IMG/VR virus record: IMGVR_UViG_3300017714_000120
Coordinates: 1-27,599 of that record
DNA: 27,599 bases
Source of the DNA: a virus
Reading direction: 5' to 3' (one strand)
Position 1 is the first letter of the stretch. Every line of letters begins with the position of its first letter. The notes under the pieces are model-generated. The model was not told the DNA's origin and made no database searches. It was given only the letters and a program-made list of their open reading frames with translations. The translations under genes and the position numbers were made by a program. Below, piece after piece: positions 8,324 to 18,139 of this stretch.

Positions 8324-9412
8324 ATGGAAATAAAAGTAAAAGAAGTAGGTGTTATTGAAGAAAAATCAGCAATAGAAGTAGAAGAAACTCTACTAGAAAG
8401 TGCAGAACAACAACACGAAGCAGAATCACAACAAGAGGTTGTAGATAATAGTACATCACAAGAGGAAACTCAAAGTACTGAATTAAAAGAAGAAGACGTT
8501 CTTAGTTTTATTAAGAATAGATATGATAAAGACATATCATCAGTAGGTCAATTGTTTGATGAAAAACAAAACAACGAACCATTACCTGAAGATGTGTCAG
8601 CTTATTTTGAATATAAAAAGAAAACTGGTAGGGGGATTGAAGACTATGTTAAGTTAAACAGAGATTTTGATTCTTTAGATGGAGACCAGATTTTAACTGA
8701 GTATCTTTTAGCCACAGAGGAAGGCATTGATAAAGAAGATGTTGAATTATTAATGGAAGATTATTCATTTGATGAGGATGTGGATGATGAATCTGATGTA
8801 AAAAGAGCTAAGTTAAAAAGAAAGAAGGCAATTGTAAAAGCAAAGAAGTTCTTTAACGAACAGAAAGAAATGTATCACCAACCGCTTGAGTCAAGTAGTG
8901 TTGGTATTTCTAATGATAGTGAAGAATATAAGGCTTATAAACAATATGTTGATAATGCAAAAACTCAAGACGAGGAAAGTCAAAGAAGGTCTGCGTTTTT
9001 TTTACAAGAAACAGACAAGGTTTTAAATCAAGATTTTAAAGGTTTTAAGGTCAGTATTGATGAAGCTAACTTATTGTATAATCCTGGAGGAACTGTGGAG
9101 GAAATTAAAAACTCTCAATCTAGTATCAAGAATTTTATTGATAGTCATTTAGATGAAAGTGGATTAGTTAAAAATGCATCTGAGTATCATAAAGCATTAT
9201 CGGCAGCAATGAACCCTGATAAGTTCGCAAGGTTTTTTTACGAACAAGGAATGGCGGCAGCAACAGAGGACGTGACAAGAAAAATAAAGAATGTCAATAT
9301 GTCCACACGTTCTGCTCCTGAAGTTACTTCAAAAGGAGGAACTCAGTTTCGTGCAATGAACCCAAGTACTGGAAAAGGTTTAAAAATTAGAAGTATAAAA
9401 AATAAAAATTAA
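8324..9412 (+). CDS. Probable head scaffolding protein
   Basis: This 362-residue protein lies between portal and capsid genes, the normal place of the scaffold. The first 60 residues are very rich in E, Q and S. The middle is charged and helical, with an acidic cluster near residue 145-155 (FDEDVDDESD) followed at once by a lysine/arginine run. The C-terminus ends in a basic KIRSIKNKN tail. An acidic, helical body with a basic C-terminal tail is the classic scaffold layout, where the tail binds the capsid protein. There is no protease motif that I can see, so self-cleavage is not supported. The upstream gap carries a promoter-like element. Confidence 0.75.
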   Translation: MEIKVKEVGVIEEKSAIEVEETLLESAEQQHEAESQQEVVDNSTSQEETQSTELKEEDVLSFIKNRYDKDISSVGQLFDEKQNNEPLPEDVSAYFEYKKKTGRGIEDYVKLNRDFDSLDGDQILTEYLLATEEGIDKEDVELLMEDYSFDEDVDDESDVKRAKLKRKKAIVKAKKFFNEQKEMYHQPLESSSVGISNDSEEYKAYKQYVDNAKTQDEESQRRSAFFLQETDKVLNQDFKGFKVSIDEANLLYNPGGTVEEIKNSQSSIKNFIDSHLDESGLVKNASEYHKALSAAMNPDKFARFFYEQGMAAATEDVTRKIKNVNMSTRSAPEVTSKGGTQFRAMNPSTGKGLKIRSIKNKN

Positions 9413-9430
9413 CATTTTAAAAAATTAAAA

Positions 9431-10915
9431 ATGGCAGGACAATTATTAGGACCAAATACTAACCCAGTAGGTCCAGGATTTCAATTACAGCCAGCACCAC
9501 AGCAAGTGCCGTTGGCTACTAATTACATTACTGATTTCAACTTTTTGAATCAGTACTTACCAGATACGTACGAGAAAGAGTTCGAGCGTTATGGTAATAG
9601 AACTATCTCTTCTTTCTTACGTTTAGTAGGAGCAGAGTTACCAAGTAACTCTGACTTAGTAAAGTGGGCAGAGCAAGGTAGATTACACACTAAATACACA
9701 CAGTGTGGTACAGCAGCAGTAGTTGCTGGAGACAATGTAACATTTGATATTAACGATGCGTTAGTACCAGACCGAGCTGCAACAGGCTTAACTGCTGGAA
9801 CAATTGCAATTCGTGTAGGTCAAACTGTTGTAGTTTCTAAAAATGACGGAACAGGAGAATTTAAAGGTATTGTTACTGCAGTAGGTGTAGCAGGTGGTTT
9901 AAACGCCAACCAAATCGTAGTTGCTTTTTACAATGCTCAAGGATTTACAGGTGGTACAGGAGCAGGAAATGCTGATGCAACTATCTTTATCTATGGTTCT
10001 GAATTTAAAAAAGGAAGCAACGGAATGCAAGGTTCTTTAGAGGCTGAAGATGAAATCTTCGATAACTCTCCAATTATCATAAAAGATAAGTACGCAGTAT
10101 CTGGTTCAGATATGGCTCAAATCGGATGGATTGAAGTAACTTCAGAGAATGGAGCTTCAGGATACTTATGGTATTTGAAGTCAGAGCATGAAACAAGATT
10201 ACGTTTTGATGACTACTTAGAAACAGCAATGATTGAAGCAGTACCAGCTGAAGCAGGTTCTGGAGCAATTGCAGCAGGAGGAGATGTAGGAAACAAAGGT
10301 TCTGAAGGTGTATTCCACGTAGTGGAAAACAGAGGAAACGTATGGGCAGGTGGAAACCCAACAGCTCTAGCGGATTTTGACACTATTATTTCTCGTTTAG
10401 ATAAGCAAGGGGCGATTGAAGAAAACGTACTTTTCTTAAACCGTCAGTTTGGATTTGACATTGATGATATGTTAGCTGAGCTTAACGGTTCTGCTCAAGG
10501 TGGTGGAGCTAATGGTACTTCTTACGGTCTATTTGACAATGATGAGGAGATGGCTCTTAACTTAGGATTTACAGGATTCCGTAGAGGATATGACTTCTAC
10601 AAGTCCGACTGGAAATACCTAAACGACCCAACAATGCGTGGAGGTCTTACTGGAACTGGTGCTGTAAACGGTATGTTAGTTCCTGCTGGTTCTACTACTG
10701 TATATGACCAAATCTTAGGAAAGAATGCTAAGCGTCCTTTCTTACATGTTCGTTATAGAGCTTCTGAAACAGAAGACAGACGTTACAAGACTTGGATTAC
10801 AGGTTCAGCTGGTGGTGCTGCAACATCTGATTTAGATGCAATGGAAGTAAACTTCCTATCTGAAAGATGTGTATGTACTATGGGAGCAAATAACTTTGTG
10901 ATTTTCCAATCATAA
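9431..10915 (+). CDS. Major capsid protein
   Basis: This 494-residue protein follows the scaffold gene by 18 bases. N-terminal residues 30-90 are helical (LNQYLPDTYEKEFERYGNRT) and lead to an acidic-aromatic core, as in HK97-fold capsid proteins. Residues of about 100-190 look like an inserted beta domain with VGQTVVV, GIVTAV and ATIFIYG strands. Codon choice differs from the neighbours: CGT for Arg, AAC, TTC, GAC and GGT are common here, as expected for the most abundant virion protein. Two stop codons stand in tandem (TAATAA), followed by a strong terminator. Identification rests on position, size and codon bias rather than on one diagnostic motif. Confidence 0.85.
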   Translation: MAGQLLGPNTNPVGPGFQLQPAPQQVPLATNYITDFNFLNQYLPDTYEKEFERYGNRTISSFLRLVGAELPSNSDLVKWAEQGRLHTKYTQCGTAAVVAGDNVTFDINDALVPDRAATGLTAGTIAIRVGQTVVVSKNDGTGEFKGIVTAVGVAGGLNANQIVVAFYNAQGFTGGTGAGNADATIFIYGSEFKKGSNGMQGSLEAEDEIFDNSPIIIKDKYAVSGSDMAQIGWIEVTSENGASGYLWYLKSEHETRLRFDDYLETAMIEAVPAEAGSGAIAAGGDVGNKGSEGVFHVVENRGNVWAGGNPTALADFDTIISRLDKQGAIEENVLFLNRQFGFDIDDMLAELNGSAQGGGANGTSYGLFDNDEEMALNLGFTGFRRGYDFYKSDWKYLNDPTMRGGLTGTGAVNGMLVPAGSTTVYDQILGKNAKRPFLHVRYRASETEDRRYKTWITGSAGGAATSDLDAMEVNFLSERCVCTMGANNFVIFQS

Positions 10916-10928
10916 TAATGTGAATACA

Positions 10929-10960
10929 GGGGAGGGTATTTATTGCCCTCCCTTTTTTTT
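10929..10960 (+). terminator. Intrinsic terminator after the capsid gene
   Basis: GGGAGGG at 10930-10936 pairs perfectly with CCCTCCC at 10946-10952 around a 9-base loop, followed by eight T residues. A GC-rich stem of this kind is striking in such AT-rich DNA. It lies 14 bases after the capsid stop codon. Confidence 0.92.
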
Positions 10961-10980
10961 AATAATTAAATTTTAATCAA

Positions 10981-11733
10981 ATGAAAAAAAATAATTTAGT
11001 CAATAAGACTTACAAACTTACCAAAGAAGCAGCACCACTTTCTTTTATGCTGCCAACTAGAAATTCAAGAAGATACCCTTTAATGCATTTTGATGAGGTC
11101 AAAGGTGAAAACAGAGCTTTGCGATATGCACGAAATCAAAAAAGCCCTTTTGAAGACGAGCAGGATGGAAACGCTATTGTGGAACCTGTTATTTTTGAAG
11201 ATGGTTTTTTACATGTATCTAGAACTAATCCAGTTCTTCAGGAGTTCTTACATTATCACCCAATGAATGGTGCTAAATTTGTAGAGGTTAATACAGAAAA
11301 AGATGCTCAGAAAGAAATGGATGTTTTAAATTCAAGAGTGGATGCTTTAATAGAAGCTAGACAATTAGATATAGACCAAGTGGAAGCATTAGCTAGAGTA
11401 TTGTTTAATACAGATGTATCTAGAACCACCTCAGCTGAGTTAAGAAGAGATATCTTAATTTTTGCAGAGCAGGAGCCAGCACAATTTTTAAATGCTGTTA
11501 AAGACCCTACATTAAAGTTAAATTCTTTAGTTCAAGAGTTCTTTTCACATAAGGTATTAATATTTAAAAATAATAAAAAAGATGTATACTTTAACACCCC
11601 TAAAAATAAGAAGAGGATGTTAAATCTTCCTTTTGGGGAAGACCCTTATTATGTTATCTCTTCCTATTTACAAACTGATGAAGGAGTTGACATATTAAAA
11701 TTTTTAGAAAAAAATCTAGAAAACAAAAGATAG
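10981..11733 (+). CDS. Head-region protein of unknown function, between two terminators
   Basis: This 250-residue protein has a proline- and arginine-rich N-terminal part (LSFMLPTRNSRRYP) and NPVLQEFLHYHPMNG at about residue 80. A long charged helical middle (about 105-180) follows, including AELRRDILIFAEQEP. The C-terminal part (about 185-250) contains FGEDPYYVISSYLQTDEG. There are no membrane segments and no cysteines. The architecture resembles a protein that I recall next to capsid genes in other marine phages, annotated there only as structural, so a head-completion, decoration or packaged role is inference. It starts 20 bases after the capsid terminator's T-tract and is followed by its own terminator, so its level is probably set by read-through from the capsid gene. 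Confidence 0.7.
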   Translation: MKKNNLVNKTYKLTKEAAPLSFMLPTRNSRRYPLMHFDEVKGENRALRYARNQKSPFEDEQDGNAIVEPVIFEDGFLHVSRTNPVLQEFLHYHPMNGAKFVEVNTEKDAQKEMDVLNSRVDALIEARQLDIDQVEALARVLFNTDVSRTTSAELRRDILIFAEQEPAQFLNAVKDPTLKLNSLVQEFFSHKVLIFKNNKKDVYFNTPKNKKRMLNLPFGEDPYYVISSYLQTDEGVDILKFLEKNLENKR

Positions 11734-11754
11734 TATTTCTATTAACGTTATACC

Positions 11755-11788
11755 AAGGGGTTGCAAAAATGCAACCTCTTTTTTTTTA
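11755..11788 (+). terminator. Intrinsic terminator closing the head-gene block
   Basis: AAGGGGTTGC (11755-11764) pairs with GCAACCTCTT (11771-11780) with a single G:T wobble and a 6-base loop, and a run of T follows through 11788. The stem's outer AA:TT pairs merge with the T-tract. It separates the head genes from the neck and tail genes, and a promoter element lies directly downstream. Confidence 0.9.
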
Positions 11789-11790
11789 CT

Positions 11791-11798
11791 TATCTTTG
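11791..11798 (+). promoter_or_regulatory. Bacteroidota-type -7 promoter element for the neck/tail genes
   Basis: TATCTTTG fits TAnnTTTG exactly. It starts just after the terminator T-tract and ends 18 bases before the ATG at 11817, which would give a short leader. No TTG lies at the standard -33 spacing; the nearest is in the terminator stem, 27 bases upstream. The same eight bases occur before the cupin gene at 19936. Confidence 0.6.
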
Positions 11799-11816
11799 TG
11801 GTAAATAATTTAACAG

Positions 11817-12773
11817 ATGAGCATTATTAATTCGGTACGAGAAACAGTGCTGTCGGTCCTTAATAAAAACAACTACGGATATATTACTCCTAGTGATTTT
11901 AACCTTTACGCAAAGCAAGCTCAATTAGATATATTTGAAGATTACTTTTATCAGTATAACTATCAAGTAAATCAAGAGAATGCTAGAAAATCAGGTATAG
12001 GACTAGCGGATATTAAAAAGATATATGAGGAAGCGATTGACTTATTTTCTGTAACAGCAGGATTATATAATCAGGTAGATAATACTTACTCTGTTCCTTC
12101 ACTAGCTACAACAGGTAGTGATTATTATTTATTAAACAAAGTTTTAGTATTTAATGAGGTTTTAGATGAAGGGACTACAACAGGGGTTAGTGGTGGACAA
12201 AATAGAATTATAGACGCTAATGCTGATTTTAGTGATATTAGTGTAGGGGATATTGTAGCAATTGAGAATAACGGTGTTCAATATCTAAAAGTAGTAACTG
12301 TAGTTAATAGCACTACACTACAGGTTTCACCTAATCTTACAGGTCCTGTTGGCACAAAATATTCTATATATAAAAAAGGAACACGTTTTAATGAAGCAGA
12401 AAGAGTTACACATACTAAAATAACAATGTTGAACAATTCTATACTTACATCTCCTAACTCTTCTTATCCAGCTTATACAACAGAAAGCGTATCGTTAGAT
12501 GTATTCCCTGAAGATGTAACCTCAATTGGTAGAGTTAAGTGTCAGTACATTAGATACCCTAAAGACCCTAAGTGGACATACGTGCAGTTAGTAGGAGGAG
12601 AACCTTCGTTTGATTCATCTAGTGCATTGTATCAAGATTTTGAGATTCCATTAGAAGATGAACCCACACTAGTTAATAAGATATTACAATATGCAGGAAT
12701 GTCTATAAGAGAAGCTCAAGTTACACAGTTTGCAACAGGATTGGATACTATTGAAACGCAAAAAGAAAAATAA
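11817..12773 (+). CDS. Head-tail connector / ring-type protein
   Basis: This 318-residue protein opens the tail operon after a promoter element. Residues 1-100 are helical with a tyrosine-rich segment (FEDYFYQYNYQVNQ), compatible with a connector that stacks on the portal. Residues of about 137-185 form a small beta module (DFSDISVGDIVAI ... KVVTVV ... TKYSIYK) of a type that I recall as a recurring insert in phage virion proteins. The C-terminal third has YIRYPKDPKWTYV, typical of connector or tail-tube gatekeepers. The gene shares one base with the next (TAATG). Position between head genes and the nozzle gene is the main support. Its exact place in the neck is unknown. Confidence 0.65.
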   Translation: MSIINSVRETVLSVLNKNNYGYITPSDFNLYAKQAQLDIFEDYFYQYNYQVNQENARKSGIGLADIKKIYEEAIDLFSVTAGLYNQVDNTYSVPSLATTGSDYYLLNKVLVFNEVLDEGTTTGVSGGQNRIIDANADFSDISVGDIVAIENNGVQYLKVVTVVNSTTLQVSPNLTGPVGTKYSIYKKGTRFNEAERVTHTKITMLNNSILTSPNSSYPAYTTESVSLDVFPEDVTSIGRVKCQYIRYPKDPKWTYVQLVGGEPSFDSSSALYQDFEIPLEDEPTLVNKILQYAGMSIREAQVTQFATGLDTIETQKEK

Positions 12774-13699
12774 TGGCATATATAAATGATTATACATATT
12801 ACGAAAATACAGGCAACCCACACACAGAACAAGCTAACTGGGGGTCTTACCAGTATGTAAGCTTATACGACATAGTAAATAACTTTATGTTAATGTATGC
12901 TGGTAACCACAGCTTAGTTAATAACGAGGAAAGATACAGAGTTCTATTTCACGCAAAACGAGCTATACAAGAACTTAACTATGATGCTTTTAAAGAAATA
13001 AAAATTCTTGAGTTAGATGTTTGTGAAAGATTACGATTCGTTCTTCCGCAGGATTATGTAAACTGGGTTAGAGTTTCTTTATATAAAGATGGTGTTCTAA
13101 GACCATTAACTGAAAACATACAAACAAACTGGAGTGACGCTTATCTTCAGGACCATACATGTAGAATATTATTTGACCATGATGGAAATATATTAAAACC
13201 TTCACAAGCTTTTATAGATTTACAAAGAGTAGAGGGAACTAAAAAAAGTATTTATCTTAACGACCAAAGTCCTTACAATAATAGAGAAGGTTATTGCGTG
13301 GATGGAGAGTGGTATTTTGATTATGGTGTTGGAGCACAGTATGGATTAAATACTGAAACAGCGAATGCTAATCCAACATTCAAGATAGACCCTAAAGGTG
13401 GTGTTATTAATTTTAGTTCTGATATGGCAGGGAACTTATGTATTGTAGAATATGTGTCAGACGGAATGGAAAATGGAGATGATTCATTAGTAACTGTCAA
13501 CAAACTTTTTGAAGAGTATGTATACGCTTACATTCAATATGCTATTTTAAATAGTAAATTTGGAGTTCAAGAATATGTTGTCAATAGAGCTAGAAAAAGA
13601 AGCTCTTCATTATTAAGAAACGCTAAAATTAGAATAAGTAATATACATCCAGGGCGATTGTTACAGAACATGAGAGGTATGGATAAGTGGATTAAATAA
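12773..13699 (+). CDS. Tail adaptor (T7 gp11 / P22 gp4 / ring-type) protein
   Basis: This 308-residue protein precedes the nozzle gene, the position of the adaptor in T7, P22 and crAss-like phages. Its pattern fits: an N-terminal helical segment of about residues 30-75 (ERYRVLFHAKRAIQELNYDA), a beta segment with LRFVLPQDYVNWVRVSLYKD around residues 83-110, and a long C-terminal helix (about 245-290) with YAYIQYAILNSKFGVQEYVV. Adaptors use such helices to dock on the portal ring. It starts in a one-base overlap with the previous gene and stops two bases before the next start. Confidence 0.75.
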   Translation: MAYINDYTYYENTGNPHTEQANWGSYQYVSLYDIVNNFMLMYAGNHSLVNNEERYRVLFHAKRAIQELNYDAFKEIKILELDVCERLRFVLPQDYVNWVRVSLYKDGVLRPLTENIQTNWSDAYLQDHTCRILFDHDGNILKPSQAFIDLQRVEGTKKSIYLNDQSPYNNREGYCVDGEWYFDYGVGAQYGLNTETANANPTFKIDPKGGVINFSSDMAGNLCIVEYVSDGMENGDDSLVTVNKLFEEYVYAYIQYAILNSKFGVQEYVVNRARKRSSSLLRNAKIRISNIHPGRLLQNMRGMDKWIK

Positions 13700-13701
13700 G
13701 C

Positions 13702-16700
13702 ATGGCAAAAACTACTAGGAATTTTATTGCAGGACGAATGAATAAAAGCGTTGACGAACGCTTGCTACCTAATGGCGAGTATGTTAATGCTATGAATCTT
13801 CGTCTAGGTTCAACTGAAGAATCAGAGGTTGGGTCTGTTGAAAACACAAAAGGAAATACTCAGTTAACTTCATTACAATATAATGGTGTTGATTTAAGCA
13901 GTCAGGCTAGATGTATAGGGGCTTACGAGGATGGTCAAAGAGAAACTCTTTATTGGTTTGTTCATGACCCAGCTCATTCTACAGCAGGTATTGTTGATTT
14001 AGTTGTTTCTTTTAATATAGAATCAAATATTTTAACTTATCATGTAGCAACAGAAGGTTTAACTAGTACAGTACTAAACTTTAATCCTGAATTTTTAATA
14101 ACAGGAGTAAATAGAGTAGAAGATTTAGTTTTTTGGACAGACAATTATAACCAACCAAGATTTATAAACATAAATAGAAATTATGATGCTGCTTCCCCTA
14201 CTCTAGAAGAGCAGTTATTAGTTATAAAAAAACCACCTGCTTCTGCACCTGAAATAGAATTAAGAAATTTATCAGGAGAAGAAAATTTCATAGAAGAAAG
14301 TTTTATAACGTTTGCATATAGATATAAATATGCTGATGGAGAATATTCTGCACTGTCTCAATTTAGTGAACCTGCTTTTATTCCTAAACCTTTTAATTAT
14401 TCTTTAAGTAGTGGTCTTAATGAAGGGATGGTTAATTCTTTTAATAATGTTGTCGTCTCATATAATGCTGGAGGTCCTTTAGTTAAAGATATAGAAGTTG
14501 TATTTAAAGAAACAAATTCGAATGTTATAAAATCAATTGAAGTTTTTAATAAAGAAAACTTAGGGTACGCAGACAATCAATCTTATGAATTATCTTTTGC
14601 TAACAGTAAAATTTTTACCGTTTTAAATCCTACTCAGCTTGTGCGTATATTTGATAATGTGCCTTTAAAAGCTCAAGCTCAAACTATTATGGGTAATAGA
14701 TTGATATATGGAAATTATGTAGATGGTTACGACTTAATAGACTTAAACGACAATCCTATTCGATTAGAGTATTTTTGTAATTTAATTTCAGAAGAAATTG
14801 AAACAGGAGGTTTTAGTGATAGAACTGAAAGTGTTACGTATACTATAGATGGAAGTCAAATAATTCCAAATGCTAAAGTATTTTTTGATTTAGATGAATT
14901 TGATTTAGTTAGTGGAGCTAGTATAACTTTTGATATAAGATTTAGTCATCATTCTTTTTCTGGCTCAGGGACTGCTCCAACACAAACTACTACTAACCAA
15001 ACATTAACTTTTTCCTTTATACTTCCTGCAGATTTTTCAAGTGTTTATGAGTTATCAGTAGACCCTTTATTTGTTAGTTTAGTAGGGGATGCTCTTAATA
15101 TACTTCCTGTATACGATGCTGTTCCTACCAATCCAACATCTTGCGAAGGAGTAACTCTTACTGATGAATTTAATTGTAATATACCTGCTAATTTAGATTC
15201 GTATATAAAATTTGCCAGTGGTATTAGTGCACCTGCACAACCAATAGAAATAATTTCTAGCCCTGCTAGTACAGAAATAGGTCTAGTGTTACTAGCTATG
15301 CGTTTTGTAGATGACCCTGTAACACCTACAACAGACGTTTATGAATATTATACTATTACTTTTGCAGAAGGTTCTTTTTCAGGTATAGGAAACCCTAAGA
15401 GTTTACATAGTGATAGAGATTATGAATTAGGTATGGTATATATGGACGAATTTAATCGTTCATCAACTGCATTAGTAAGTCCTAATAATACTGTTCACAC
15501 AGGGTGTTCAGTAGCTTTACTACAAAATTTTATACAAGCTACTATTCCACCTGCACAAATAGCTCCTAAATGGGCTACAAAATATAAGTTTGTGTTAAAA
15601 CCAAATAAAGAGGGTTATGATACTATATATACAAATTTTTATTTTGAAGACCCTACAACTAGTGCAACATACTTTTTGTTAGAAGGAGAGAATGCAAGAA
15701 AAGTAGAAGAGGGCGATAGGCTTAGAGTAAAGGCAGACACTGCTGGTCCTACTACAAGATGTCAGTACGCTACGGTACTTCAGAAACAAGCAGAAACAGA
15801 AAATTTTTTATCAGTTCCACCTGTAGACGAAGATGGGAATGATATACTTATTCCTGCTGGAACATACATGAAAATATTAGCTAATGATTTTCAAACTATT
15901 ACAAGCGACAATCCTACTGTACAATTTGGGCGTATAGGTGTATGTGTAGGAGGAGGTTCAAACCATCCTATAGTACGATACCCTGTTAATTTAGAAGACC
16001 CTGCAAGTCCAGGTAATTATATTGATTATACTATACCAGCTGGCTCTCGTATACAGATTGAGGCTGAATTTAAAAGGCGTGGTGGTCCTGGTAATCAATG
16101 TGACGGAAGAACGTATAATCTTTTATTAAATTTAGTTGCCTCTCGTGATTATGATAATTTTAAAGAATGGTGGGATGGAGATAATATACAAAGTAGATTA
16201 AATTCTGGAAGTGCTACAGTAAGCGGAAGTCCAGATTGCGACCCTCCTTACTTTGCTAACTATTATGACCCTACCGTAACCAATGATTTAAACGGTATTA
16301 ATCTTGAACGTTGTACATACAACTGGAGATTTTATGAAGACCTCAGTACCAATCAAAAGTTTTTAATGGCTTCAGGAACTAATGCTTGTAGTGGAGTCTT
16401 TTCTTCGTCTAGAAAAAAAGCTTGTGCTATATTAAACATTAAAGTTTTTAGAGCTGATAATACAATAGTTTTTGAAACAGACCCTGAAGAGGCTACTCCA
16501 GATTTATGGTACGAATCAGCAGATGTATTTAATATTGATAAAACTACAGGAAGACATGAAGGTAATGTACAGAATCAAACTGCTACATCTTCAGCTATAA
16601 TACAAACTGATTTTTTTAATTGTTTTAGTTACGGTAATGGTGTTGAAAGTTTTAAAATAAGAGATTCTTTAATTGGAGGAGAGTTTTCTCTAGGAGAGCG

Positions 16701-18129
16701 AACTGCTTCTACTTCAGAAGTAGAATTTAAACAAGCTCATCGTTTTGCTGATTTAACATATAGTGGGGTTTACAATGACGAGAGTAACGTAAATAAGTTA
16801 AATGAATTTAATTTAGGACTTTTAAACTTTAAGCCATGTGAAGATATTTATGGACCTATTGAAAAATTACATGGAAGAGAAACTGATATTCTTGTACTGC
16901 AGGAAGATAAAATATCTTATGTATTAGCAGGTAAGAATTTAATTAGTGATTCTATAGGTGGAGGAACGATAGCTTCAGTTCCTGAAGTTCTAGGTACGCA
17001 GATAGCTAGAGTAGAAGAATATGGTATTTCTAGGAATCCTGAAAGTTTTTGTTCATGGGGATTTGATAAGTATTTTACTGACGCTAAGCGTGGAGCATTA
17101 ATAAAATTATCTGGAAGTTCTGGTCAGAACGAACAACTCAGTGTTATCTCAGAAAAAGGTATGCGTTCATGGTTTAGGGATAGATTTAAAGATAGCTTAA
17201 ACAAGCAAAAAATTGGAGGGTATGACCCTTATATGAACGAATATGTTTTAAGTATAAATGATGAGGATTTACCTTCTGAAATTTTATGTGTAGATTGTGG
17301 AATTGAAAGAACATTTACATTTTCTGAAGATGAAATTATAGAGTATTGCGTTGATTTAGGTTTATATGTGGGTGATGTAGAAATTCAAGTAATCGCAACC
17401 ACACCTCCCTCTAGCAGTCCAAGTGCCATAACGGTATACTGGAATGGAAATACTGTTGTACCAACAACAGGAGTAGATAATGGGACATTTACTTTTAACT
17501 TCGATAAAAATATAGTTAATAAAACTCAGGCTCAGGTAATGATAAATGGTTTAGCAGGAACAACAGTTAGTGTTAGGGTAGACTGTCCTGTTTCAGACAT
17601 ACTGACGGTTTACCAAGTATGTTTAACAAACGCTACAGATGTAGGTAAAAAAATCCATAATGAATACAGATGGGTAGATGGAACCTATATATCCCCTCTT
17701 CATTCTGAACAGGTTAATTTTGTTGATGGTACTGATATAATTATTGTTAGTCAATTTAGTTCGGTTACTGCTCCACAAGGAGCTGGTGTTATACCAGCAA
17801 ACGGAGCTGATGTACAGGTTATTTGTAATAAAAGACCTGTCGATGATTTTAATTTTGACCCATCGGAAAATGAGTTTTTTGCACTAAGGACTAATACATT
17901 ATATACATCTAGTCCAGCAGATATAAATGCATTGATAGCAGCAGCAGGCTCAGCTCTTCCTTTAGACTCTTCTCTTGCACCACAACAATATGTAGGAGAT
18001 TATACTATGGCAACAACTGGTCAATATTTATATTTAATTTATGATTATAGACAGCCAACTGAAATAGATTTATGTTACAGCACAGCTGATATTTTTGATG
18101 CATGTTGTGAATGTATAACCACACCTTAA
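13702..18129 (+). CDS. Tail nozzle (muzzle) protein, T7 gp12-like role
   Basis: This 1475-residue protein follows the adaptor gene by two bases. The start region FIAGRMNKSVDERLLPNGEY followed by an N-[LV]-RLGSTE...VENTKGN pattern is what I expect for large nozzle proteins that wrap the tail tip as a beta-propeller. Residues of about 1064-1180 contain VLQEDKISYVLAGKN and SFCSWGFDKYFTDAKRGAL, blade-like segments also seen in such proteins. From about residue 1190 a cysteine-containing Ig-like region follows (LCVDCG, then YWNGNTVV). The protein ends in CCECITTP. It is about twice as long as T7 gp12 and closer to crAss-like muzzle proteins. No enzymatic motif is evident. Confidence 0.8.
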   Translation: MAKTTRNFIAGRMNKSVDERLLPNGEYVNAMNLRLGSTEESEVGSVENTKGNTQLTSLQYNGVDLSSQARCIGAYEDGQRETLYWFVHDPAHSTAGIVDLVVSFNIESNILTYHVATEGLTSTVLNFNPEFLITGVNRVEDLVFWTDNYNQPRFININRNYDAASPTLEEQLLVIKKPPASAPEIELRNLSGEENFIEESFITFAYRYKYADGEYSALSQFSEPAFIPKPFNYSLSSGLNEGMVNSFNNVVVSYNAGGPLVKDIEVVFKETNSNVIKSIEVFNKENLGYADNQSYELSFANSKIFTVLNPTQLVRIFDNVPLKAQAQTIMGNRLIYGNYVDGYDLIDLNDNPIRLEYFCNLISEEIETGGFSDRTESVTYTIDGSQIIPNAKVFFDLDEFDLVSGASITFDIRFSHHSFSGSGTAPTQTTTNQTLTFSFILPADFSSVYELSVDPLFVSLVGDALNILPVYDAVPTNPTSCEGVTLTDEFNCNIPANLDSYIKFASGISAPAQPIEIISSPASTEIGLVLLAMRFVDDPVTPTTDVYEYYTITFAEGSFSGIGNPKSLHSDRDYELGMVYMDEFNRSSTALVSPNNTVHTGCSVALLQNFIQATIPPAQIAPKWATKYKFVLKPNKEGYDTIYTNFYFEDPTTSATYFLLEGENARKVEEGDRLRVKADTAGPTTRCQYATVLQKQAETENFLSVPPVDEDGNDILIPAGTYMKILANDFQTITSDNPTVQFGRIGVCVGGGSNHPIVRYPVNLEDPASPGNYIDYTIPAGSRIQIEAEFKRRGGPGNQCDGRTYNLLLNLVASRDYDNFKEWWDGDNIQSRLNSGSATVSGSPDCDPPYFANYYDPTVTNDLNGINLERCTYNWRFYEDLSTNQKFLMASGTNACSGVFSSSRKKACAILNIKVFRADNTIVFETDPEEATPDLWYESADVFNIDKTTGRHEGNVQNQTATSSAIIQTDFFNCFSYGNGVESFKIRDSLIGGEFSLGERTASTSEVEFKQAHRFADLTYSGVYNDESNVNKLNEFNLGLLNFKPCEDIYGPIEKLHGRETDILVLQEDKISYVLAGKNLISDSIGGGTIASVPEVLGTQIARVEEYGISRNPESFCSWGFDKYFTDAKRGALIKLSGSSGQNEQLSVISEKGMRSWFRDRFKDSLNKQKIGGYDPYMNEYVLSINDEDLPSEILCVDCGIERTFTFSEDEIIEYCVDLGLYVGDVEIQVIATTPPSSSPSAITVYWNGNTVVPTTGVDNGTFTFNFDKNIVNKTQAQVMINGLAGTTVSVRVDCPVSDILTVYQVCLTNATDVGKKIHNEYRWVDGTYISPLHSEQVNFVDGTDIIIVSQFSSVTAPQGAGVIPANGADVQVICNKRPVDDFNFDPSENEFFALRTNTLYTSSPADINALIAAAGSALPLDSSLAPQQYVGDYTMATTGQYLYLIYDYRQPTEIDLCYSTADIFDACCECITTP

Positions 18130-18139
18130 TTAAAATACA

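Noticed and set aside
10077-10361. 94-residue minus-strand ORF inside the capsid gene
   Set aside because: Leucine-rich antisense shadow of the biased capsid codons; all supported genes run on the + strand.
10900-10925. Possible frameshift or read-through extension of the capsid protein, as in T7 gp10
   Set aside because: The gene ends with two in-frame stops in tandem (TAATAA) and a terminator directly after; no slippery sequence was seen near the end.
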